Shown here in pieces: positions 7,033 through 13,373 of a DNA stretch of 13,373 bases. The stretch covers positions 1 to 13,373 of the forward strand of contig DAOUTC010000017.1 of the NCBI GenBank assembly GCA_030626915.1, written 5' to 3'. Source of the DNA: Dehalococcoidia bacterium. Lineage in GTDB: Bacteria > Chloroflexota > Dehalococcoidia > GIF9 > AB-539-J10. The notes beneath the pieces are model-generated. The model did not search any database and was not told the origin of the DNA. It was given only the letters and a program-made list of their open reading frames with translations. Position 1 is the first letter of the stretch. Each line of letters starts with the position of its first letter. Position numbers and translations under genes: made by a program.

Positions 7033-7052
7033 TAGTAAATAAGGAGGTACAA

Positions 7053-8147
7053 ATGGAGAATTTGCGTATCCCTGGACCCACCCCCTGCCCACCTGAAGTT
7101 CTTTATGCGTTGGGCCGGCAGATGATAAACCATCGGGGTAAAGAATTTGAAGGGATGCTGAAGGAGATAACAGTAAATCTAAAAGAGCTATTTCAGACAA
7201 AAAACGACGTTTTTGTACTCACTGGTTCAGGAACAGGAGGCTTAGAAGCAGCCATTGTCAACACCCTATCTCCAGGAGATAAGGTGTTATCTCTATCCAT
7301 TGGTGTCTTTGGTGAACGCTTTGCCAATATAGCCAGGCTATTCGGGGCTGATATAATTCCACTGAATTTCGAATGGGGTAAAGCAGCTGACCCAGATGCT
7401 GTTCATCAAGCTCTCCGCAGTGAGCCAGATATCAAAGCAGTATTAGTCACCCATAACGAGACTTCAACTGGCGTTACTAATGATATCGCCTCAATTAGCT
7501 CAGTAGTTAAGGAATTCAATAAATTACTGCTGGTTGACGCCATTAGCAGTTTGGGCTCAATTAACTTACCCATAGATGAATGGCACTGCGATGTTACCGT
7601 TACTGGTTCTCAGAAGGGGTGGATGGTTCCCCCCGGCCTGACTATGGTGAGCGTGAGTAAAGAAGCCTGGCAGGCATATGCCAAAGCCAGGATGCCTCGA
7701 TTTTACTGGGATTTCACCAGAGCCAAAAGCTATCTGGAAAGAGGACAAACACCATGGACACCGGCAATATCGGTGATATTTGCTCTATCCGTGTCGCTGA
7801 AGATGATGCTGAACGAAGGATTGCCCAATATCATAGCCCGACATGCCCATGTAGCTAAAGCTGCCCGCGATGGAGTAAAATCACTCGGACTCTCCATTTT
7901 CGCCGATGAAAGCCATGCCTCCAACACAGTTACTGCAGTAGCCGCTTCAAACGGGCTTGATACTAAAAAATTGCTTCAGCTTCTCAGAGAGGAACATCAG
8001 GTTATACTCGCTGGTGGGATGGAAAAATTAAGTGGAAAGATATTCCGTATTGGGCATCTGGGCTGGGTAAACGAAGATGATATTGCCAAAGTAATATCAG
8101 CACTGAAAGTAGTCCTACCACAGGCTGGTTTCAGGAGCCCAGGATAA
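7053..8147 (+). CDS. Class V aminotransferase, probable phosphoserine transaminase substitute (alanine-glyoxylate / serine-pyruvate type)
   Basis: This fold-type I pyridoxal-phosphate enzyme of 364 residues begins with the family signature RIPGPTPCPPEVL. It has the phosphate-binding loop GSGTGGLEA (58-66), THNETSTG (133-140), the pyridine-nitrogen aspartate D162 in LVDAISSLG, and the cofactor lysine K188 in GSQKGW. The sequence is of the alanine-glyoxylate/serine-pyruvate group rather than classical SerC. The start ATG at 7053 has an AAGGAGG site six bases upstream. serA follows closely. That placement argues for transamination of 3-phosphohydroxypyruvate to phosphoserine, feeding serine synthesis. 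Alternatives are serine-glyoxylate or alanine-glyoxylate transamination, which would also make glycine and fit this neighbourhood. Confidence 0.88.
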   Translation: MENLRIPGPTPCPPEVLYALGRQMINHRGKEFEGMLKEITVNLKELFQTKNDVFVLTGSGTGGLEAAIVNTLSPGDKVLSLSIGVFGERFANIARLFGADIIPLNFEWGKAADPDAVHQALRSEPDIKAVLVTHNETSTGVTNDIASISSVVKEFNKLLLVDAISSLGSINLPIDEWHCDVTVTGSQKGWMVPPGLTMVSVSKEAWQAYAKARMPRFYWDFTRAKSYLERGQTPWTPAISVIFALSVSLKMMLNEGLPNIIARHAHVAKAARDGVKSLGLSIFADESHASNTVTAVAASNGLDTKKLLQLLREEHQVILAGGMEKLSGKIFRIGHLGWVNEDDIAKVISALKVVLPQAGFRSPG

Positions 8148-8170
8148 CATAGTCACAAGAGGTGATAGTA

Positions 8171-9124
8171 GTGAATATCTTGGTAGCCGACCATATCTCT
8201 AATAAAGGTCTAGATATCCTTGATAAAGCTGGAGCTGAGGTAGATATCAAGTTAGGTCTAAAGCCTGAGGAGCTTAAATCTATAATTGGCAGTTATGATG
8301 CCTTGATAGTGCGCAGCCAGACTAAGGTTCCAGCTGAGGTTATAAGGGCGGGCAAGGACCTTAAGGTAATTGCCCGGGCCGGCATTGGCGTGGACAATAT
8401 TGATGTAAAAGAGGCAACGAGACAAGGCATCCTGGTGGTAAACGCGCCGACATGTAGTACTATTGCTGTTGCCGAACATGTTTTTGGGTTGATGCTAGCT
8501 TTGATTCGTCATATTCCTGAGGCAAATGATAAGCTCAAGTCTGGAATATGGGCAAAAAGTGAATTTGTAGGCACAGAACTCAGAGGCAAGACCTTGGGTA
8601 TAATCGGCCTAGGCAAAATAGGGAAAGAGGTGGCCAGCCGCGCTCAGGCCTTTGAAATGAAAGTCATCGCCCATGACCCTTTCGTTTCTATTGACTATGC
8701 ACGTAACCTGCAAGTGAAGCTTGTTTCCCTGAAAAAGCTGTTAAAGGAATCAGACTTCATCACCCTCCATCTGACATTAACGCCATCAACCAAGGGGCTA
8801 ATCGGAGCTAAAGAGCTGGCTTTGGTCAAGCCAACAGTTCGCATCATTAACTGTGCCCGTGGAGCATTGATTGATGAAAAGGCACTGGCTAAAGCAATAG
8901 AGGAAAAGAGAATCGCCGGAGCCGCAATTGACGTCTATTGTAAGGAGCCAGCTAACGATTGTGTCTTGCTTAAATATGAGAATGTAATCACCACGCCTCA
9001 TATAGCGGCCTCCACCACTGAAGCTCAGATTGCAGCCGCTACCATTGTAGCCAAGCAGATTGTTGACCTGCTCAATGGAAAACCACCCAAATATGCGGTG
9101 AATAATCCTTCGGTCAAGAAATAG
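8171..9124 (+). CDS. serA: D-3-phosphoglycerate dehydrogenase, short form without ACT domain
   Basis: SerA oxidises 3-phosphoglycerate to 3-phosphohydroxypyruvate with NAD, the first step of serine synthesis. The catalytic D-2-hydroxyacid dehydrogenase core is complete: ARAGIGVDNID, the nucleotide fold GLGKIG, the arginine of NCARGALID, and the histidine of TTPHIAAST. The protein is about 317 residues and ends right after the core, so the intervening and ACT regulatory domains of long SerA are missing. The GTG at 8171 is preferred because AGAGGTGA lies at the right distance before it; the upstream in-frame GTG at 8162 is itself part of that ribosome binding site. It follows the aminotransferase by 23 bases and is probably cotranscribed with it. 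Another 2-hydroxyacid dehydrogenase specificity is possible, but the context favours SerA. Confidence 0.92.
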   Translation: MNILVADHISNKGLDILDKAGAEVDIKLGLKPEELKSIIGSYDALIVRSQTKVPAEVIRAGKDLKVIARAGIGVDNIDVKEATRQGILVVNAPTCSTIAVAEHVFGLMLALIRHIPEANDKLKSGIWAKSEFVGTELRGKTLGIIGLGKIGKEVASRAQAFEMKVIAHDPFVSIDYARNLQVKLVSLKKLLKESDFITLHLTLTPSTKGLIGAKELALVKPTVRIINCARGALIDEKALAKAIEEKRIAGAAIDVYCKEPANDCVLLKYENVITTPHIAASTTEAQIAAATIVAKQIVDLLNGKPPKYAVNNPSVKK

Positions 9125-9130
9125 GCTTCT

Positions 9131-10456
9131 TTACACCAACCGGTAGAAGACGAAACCAGTGGGCGCTTTGGGGTAGAAGCGAGTTGATTTCTCAGGCATC
9201 GTTTCACCCCTATCAGCAATGTTTATGATTTGCTCCATCCTGGTTGCTTTCAGGAGAAGGACTAGCTGATATTCATGCTTCAAAACCTTTTTTACCGCAT
9301 CGGCTCTTTCATTACTGAAAGCAAGCAATTTCCCCTTCCTGCTACCGGTTATCTGAAGTAACTTCTCGATTATGATGTGCTCAGCAACGCTAACGTCAAG
9401 TCTTTTGTATGTCTCAGATTGAGAAGCAGGCATCACACTGATAGCAGGAGCAAAGTCACGTACCCTGAGCACAAAAAGCCTGTCACTAGCTAAACCAAAA
9501 AGAACCATAGCAACCTCATCGGGCTTATCCGGGTCCCTACTGGTTAATAAACTATCCACTTTCTGCCAGACATGCGGCATATCCAGTGGCCACTCCTCTA
9601 CCTCAAAGAATGTCCTAAGCTTGGTGAGTAGTCCACTCAAAACTGACTCCGGTATGCCACGTACCAGGCGGTGGAATGGCCGGACAATCAGCCCCGAGTC
9701 CAAAACTGACGATAGTGTCATCATTACAAAATTGAAGGCATCATCTTTAGAAGCTGATGGACATGAGGCATATCTCTCAGCCTGTAAAGTAAGAGCACTA
9801 TCATAACGGTGATGGCCGTCAGCTATATAAAGCGGTTCCTCGGCCAGGCTACTGCGTATCTGACTGATAAGTTTGGGGTCAGTAATAGACCAAAATTTAT
9901 GTCTAACACCAGCATTACTGCTCAAGCTAATCATGGGCTTACCCAACTTCTCCGTAGATAACAACGAAGAGACACACCCCTTCCGGTCCTTAAACAGAGC
10001 CAGTAACGGACTGGTATTCGCTTTCATATTTCTTAACTGACACAACCGTGCTTTCTTGAGTTCAGGGATGATATTTTCGTGACGCCGTATAACCATCCTA
10101 TCCCATCCCTCCAGCCGAACTATAGCGATTATGCCGCGACGCATGTATTCCTTACCCAGATAGGTAAAGTAATAGTCATGGAGATAGATAGCTGGTACCT
10201 CATCAATCTGAAGAATCCCCTTATCTAGCCAGTCCTCCATAGTAGCCGCAGCTCGCTGCCACTTTGAATCCTCGCACTTATCATCGGCTGCCTCAAGGCA
10301 AGCATCCAAACGAACAAAGTTATATTCACTGCGACGATAGAGCTCTTGTTGCAACTTAGGAGTAATAATATCGGAAGGAGAACAAAGCACTCTAGAGAGA
10401 TCCTTAACCAGCCGTTGATTATAGTGCACGCCCCGGAAAGGACAAATGTCAGCCAT
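9131..10456 (-). CDS. DUF1015 family protein, serine-pathway associated
   Basis: The sequence matches what I know of DUF1015 (PF06245): an N-terminal PFRGVHYN, a central IADGHHRYDSAL and later a PFHRLVRG segment. The biochemical function is not settled to my knowledge. The DGHHR motif is at residues 213-217. It resembles the DGHxR-type motif of the ParB/sulfiredoxin fold, to which the free serine kinases SerK and SbnI belong; this link is my inference. There is no signal peptide or membrane segment, so it should be cytoplasmic. The start is the ATG at 10456 with a GGGAGGT site; a TTG at 10477 is in frame but upstream of that site. It converges on serA with 6 bases between the stops and lies 85 bases downstream of gcvPB on the same strand. 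A role in the phosphoserine or serine step is suggested by position only. Confidence 0.85.
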   Translation of the reverse strand: MADICPFRGVHYNQRLVKDLSRVLCSPSDIITPKLQQELYRRSEYNFVRLDACLEAADDKCEDSKWQRAAATMEDWLDKGILQIDEVPAIYLHDYYFTYLGKEYMRRGIIAIVRLEGWDRMVIRRHENIIPELKKARLCQLRNMKANTSPLLALFKDRKGCVSSLLSTEKLGKPMISLSSNAGVRHKFWSITDPKLISQIRSSLAEEPLYIADGHHRYDSALTLQAERYASCPSASKDDAFNFVMMTLSSVLDSGLIVRPFHRLVRGIPESVLSGLLTKLRTFFEVEEWPLDMPHVWQKVDSLLTSRDPDKPDEVAMVLFGLASDRLFVLRVRDFAPAISVMPASQSETYKRLDVSVAEHIIIEKLLQITGSRKGKLLAFSNERADAVKKVLKHEYQLVLLLKATRMEQIINIADRGETMPEKSTRFYPKAPTGFVFYRLV

Positions 10457-10541
10457 ATTTACCTCCCACCTTTGCAACCCACATTTGGAGAACTTCCTTG
10501 CATCCTAGTTTGCTTCTATTTTTTTCCTATTCACCTCTCAA

Positions 10542-12023
10542 CTAAAAATCAATATCTTCGTCTCTAAGTTTCAATTCATCGTCATAATTCAAGATTGGTC
10601 TTCTTGCTGCCAGTACATCATCTGTTCTTCTTATAAGAGTATTATGAGGAGCATCTTTTAATAATTCCGGATTTGTCTCTGCCTCATTGGAAATTTTAAT
10701 CATGGCGTTAATAAATTCATCAAGTACTTCCTTACTTTCGCACTCAGGTGGTTCTACCATTATTGATTCCTTAGCATAAGGCTCAAAATGGGGGAAATAA
10801 ATTGTTGGCGGGTGAAAACCATAATCCATTAATCTCTTGGCTATATCTAAAGTTTTTATCCCATACTTTTTATAATCCCTCCCTGTAAGAACACACTCAT
10901 GTCCACAATAGCGAGCATATGCCGGCCTATAATATTTCTTTAACTTAGCCAGCACATAGTTGGCATTGATAACACTTGTTTCAGAAACATTACAGAGCCC
11001 GTCTGGTCCCATGGAAAGAATCCAGGCGTAAGTCTTAGCCAACACAGGAAAATTACCCCAGAATGCTCTTATCATACCAATGCTTTTTTCTCCTACGTCT
11101 GATAGATGGTACTTTTTACCGTCAAAGGTAACTATAGGTGTAGGAAGATAGGGAATAAGAGATTTCTTTACCCCTATAACTCCTGCACCTGGCCCACCAC
11201 CTCCATGTGGGGTAGAAAATGTTTTGTGCAGATTAAGATGGATTATATCAAAACCGGCATCCCCCGGCCTTACAATACCAAACGAAGCATTAAGATTTGC
11301 ACCATCATAATAAAGCAGTCCACCCCTACCATGCACAATTTCCTCAATATCTCGTATCCTATCATCATATAACCCCACTGTATTAGGATTTGTCAGATAC
11401 AATCCAGCAGTATCTTCATCCATCAGTTTATCAAGCTGCTCAATATCAACCGCGCCTCTTTCATTTGATTTTACTTCTACCATTTCAAAGCCACCCATGG
11501 TACAACTAGCAGGATTGGTACCATGGGCAGAATCAGGCACTAACATCTTATGCCTTTTCTCACCATGTTCCACAAAATACTTTCTCATAATGAGAACGCC
11601 AGTTAATTCACCATGTGCCCCAGCGGCAGGAGCCATAGTATATTGGTCTACGCCTGTTATTTCGCAAAGTAGCTTATTTAACTCATGCATAATTTCCAGA
11701 CAACCTTGAACAGTCTCTTCAGGAGCTAACGGATGTGCATATATAAAGTTATCAAGTGATGCCAGCTTCTCATTAACTTTCGGATTATATTTCATAGTAC
11801 ACGACCCTAGTGGGTATAAGCCATCATCAACGCCATAATTAAACTTGGAAAGCTTCGTGAAATGTCGAACAACATCCACTTCGGAAACTTCACTAAGAGC
11901 TTTTCTAGTAGCGAGAGTAGCATAAGCAGGTATACAATCCTTGATATCTACCTCATCAAATAAATCTACGGGTAAAGAATAACCATCTCTACCCTTTGCA
12001 CTTTTTTCAAATATTAATTTCAT
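10542..12023 (-). CDS. gcvPB: Glycine dehydrogenase (decarboxylating) subunit 2, GcvPB
   Basis: This is the cofactor-bearing half of the split P protein. With GcvPA it decarboxylates glycine and passes the aminomethyl group to lipoyl-GcvH. The 493-residue protein begins with the typical MKLIFEKS and carries GLYPLGSCTMKYNP (68-81), AHGTNPAS, YYDGANLNA and the cofactor lysine K267 in LHKTFSTPHGGGGPGAG. The start ATG follows a GGGGA site that overlaps the end of gcvPA, 12 bases after its stop, so the two subunits are translated in series. The gene is intact. Its base composition is clearly richer in A+T than gcvT and the SHMT-like gene. Confidence 0.96.
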   Translation of the reverse strand: MKLIFEKSAKGRDGYSLPVDLFDEVDIKDCIPAYATLATRKALSEVSEVDVVRHFTKLSKFNYGVDDGLYPLGSCTMKYNPKVNEKLASLDNFIYAHPLAPEETVQGCLEIMHELNKLLCEITGVDQYTMAPAAGAHGELTGVLIMRKYFVEHGEKRHKMLVPDSAHGTNPASCTMGGFEMVEVKSNERGAVDIEQLDKLMDEDTAGLYLTNPNTVGLYDDRIRDIEEIVHGRGGLLYYDGANLNASFGIVRPGDAGFDIIHLNLHKTFSTPHGGGGPGAGVIGVKKSLIPYLPTPIVTFDGKKYHLSDVGEKSIGMIRAFWGNFPVLAKTYAWILSMGPDGLCNVSETSVINANYVLAKLKKYYRPAYARYCGHECVLTGRDYKKYGIKTLDIAKRLMDYGFHPPTIYFPHFEPYAKESIMVEPPECESKEVLDEFINAMIKISNEAETNPELLKDAPHNTLIRRTDDVLAARRPILNYDDELKLRDEDIDF

Positions 12024-12035
12024 ATTTATTCCCCT

Positions 12036-13373
12036 TTATTCCGAAAGAACTTCGGCCACCCGGTTTAAATCTTCTCTACTCAATACCTCTGTTACAGCAA
12101 AAAGCAAAACATCCTTGAACTCTTCCTCCTTATAGAACTTACTTATCTCCAGAGGTGGAATGAAATCGTTTTCTAACAGTTTTTCACTTACAGTAGACAC
12201 ATTATTTTTGCTCTTCAACAAAAACTCATTATAGAAGGGATAGTCAAAAACCTTTTCAAACTTCCTGGATTTCAATAACAAATTTTCCAGATAATGAGCA
12301 GCTTTTGTATTAAGAAGGGAAATTTTATAAAGCCCTTCTGTTCCCATAAGAGAAAGATAAATATTGGAGGCCAGAATATTTAAACCATGATTACTACAAA
12401 TATTAGAGGTTGCTTTCTCCCTTCTTATATCCTGCTCTCGGGCACGCTGTGTCATCACGAAAACACGTTTACCGTCCACATCTACTGTCTCACCTACAAT
12501 TCTTCCTGGAAGCTGCCTGAGAAATTGTCTTTTTGTCGCTAGGTAACCATTATAAGGACCCCCATAATTTAGGTCCATGCCAAATGATTGAGCCTCCCCG
12601 GCTACGATATCAGCCCCCATTTCCCCGGGGGCTCTTAAAACTCCCAATGACATGCTTTCAGCAATCGTATTTATCAATAAGGCATTTTTGGAATGAACAA
12701 CCTCAGAGATTTCAGCCAGATTCTCTATTCCGCCAAAAAAATTAGGACTTTGAACAATAACAGTAGCTACATCATCATCAACTAATTCCTTTAGCTTCTC
12801 AATATCAAGCAAAGCGTTTTTATACGGCAATTCAACAATTTCTGCCCCGTGTGGCGATACATATGTTTTAACAGTTTCTCTATAGTGAGGATGAAGTGAT
12901 GCCGAGATAATAATTTTATTTCTATGTGTTAACCTTAAAGACATTAATACAGCTTCTGCAGTTGCAGAAGCACCATCATAGAGGGAAGGTATTGTTACCT
13001 CCATTTTGGTAAGCCTGGCCAGATATGTCTGAAACTCAAACATTGTCTGCAGGGTGCCTTGACTAAGCTCAGGTTGATATGGCGTATAGCTGGTCCAGAA
13101 TTCTTCTCTCTGCAACAGAAATTTCTCTGCCTCAGGAACATGATGTCTATAAGCACCTGCTCCAATAAGGGGTTTCATTAAGAAAAAATCTGAGTTTTTC
13201 CTGGCAATCTTGTAAATCTTTTCTTCTAATTCAGTTTCGGAAATTGCTTCCGGAATATTTAATCTTCCTTTAAAACGAACTTCTTGTGGAACGCTTTTAA
13301 TTAAATCCTCAAAAGAAGAAACGCCAATCTCCTTCAGCATTTCTCTTTTCTGTTCTTCAGTATTTGGAATATA
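12036..13373 (-). CDS. gcvPA: Glycine dehydrogenase (decarboxylating) subunit 1, GcvPA, cut at the right edge
   Basis: This is the half of the split P protein that lacks the cofactor lysine; it pairs with GcvPB. The open frame continues past the internal ATG at 13340 to the window edge and adds YIPNTEEQKRE before MLKEIGVSSFEDL. That matches the normal GcvPA N-terminus (MKYIPNT...), so only the start codon and perhaps one more residue are outside. The 445 visible codons are near full length. Other conserved parts are GAGAYRHHVP, FWTSYTPYQPELSQGTLQ, FEFQTYL and the SQSFGMDLNYGGPYNG-like segment, here AQSFGMDLNYGGPYNG. It is followed directly by gcvPB. Its promoter, and any glycine riboswitch ahead of it, would lie outside the window. 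Confidence 0.95.
   Translation of the reverse strand, partial: YIPNTEEQKREMLKEIGVSSFEDLIKSVPQEVRFKGRLNIPEAISETELEEKIYKIARKNSDFFLMKPLIGAGAYRHHVPEAEKFLLQREEFWTSYTPYQPELSQGTLQTMFEFQTYLARLTKMEVTIPSLYDGASATAEAVLMSLRLTHRNKIIISASLHPHYRETVKTYVSPHGAEIVELPYKNALLDIEKLKELVDDDVATVIVQSPNFFGGIENLAEISEVVHSKNALLINTIAESMSLGVLRAPGEMGADIVAGEAQSFGMDLNYGGPYNGYLATKRQFLRQLPGRIVGETVDVDGKRVFVMTQRAREQDIRREKATSNICSNHGLNILASNIYLSLMGTEGLYKISLLNTKAAHYLENLLLKSRKFEKVFDYPFYNEFLLKSKNNVSTVSEKLLENDFIPPLEISKFYKEEEFKDVLLFAVTEVLSREDLNRVAEVLSE

Noticed and set aside
9100..9150. Bidirectional terminator between convergent serA and DUF1015.
   Set aside because: Only 6 bases separate the stops and I could not find a stable hairpin with flanking T tracts.

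Overview
The window is a dense bacterial chromosome segment. It carries almost everything needed for glycine cleavage (or glycine synthesis), for attaching lipoate to its carrier protein, and for making serine and glycine. The split P protein (GcvPA/GcvPB), a LipM-type octanoyltransferase, purine-rich ribosome binding sites and the gene content suggest an anaerobe outside the Proteobacteria. A Chloroflexota (Dehalococcoidia-like) or Firmicutes-like lineage is plausible, but this is an impression from gene order and not a phylogeny.

Layout. A left block on the minus strand, read from about 3883 down to 1, holds gcvH, a lipM-like octanoyltransferase, a single-cysteine FAD/NAD(P) disulfide-reductase-family enzyme, lipA, and then rsfS from its own extended -10 promoter. 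rsfS is cut by the left edge and appears to start with CTG. A 338-base spacer (3884-4221) separates this block from divergent plus-strand genes: an extended gcvT translationally coupled to a divergent serine hydroxymethyltransferase, then a class V aminotransferase and a short serA. On the minus strand again come a DUF1015 protein, which converges on serA with 6 bases between the stops, then gcvPB and gcvPA. gcvPA runs off the right edge with only its first codon or two missing.

How the genes fit together. GcvPA/GcvPB decarboxylate glycine onto lipoyl-GcvH, and GcvT moves the one-carbon unit to tetrahydrofolate. The SHMT-like enzyme interconverts serine and glycine with the same folate pool. 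LipM and LipA build the lipoyl group on GcvH. SerA and the aminotransferase supply phosphoserine. Two expected pieces are absent: a canonical two-cysteine dihydrolipoamide dehydrogenase (L protein) and a phosphoserine phosphatase. In each case an unconventional neighbour sits in the right place: the single-cysteine flavoprotein inside the lipoyl block, and DUF1015 beside serA.

The gcvPA/gcvPB end is visibly richer in A+T than the gcvT/SHMT centre, so the cluster may have been assembled from parts of different origin. I saw no transposase, CRISPR array, rRNA or convincing tRNA.
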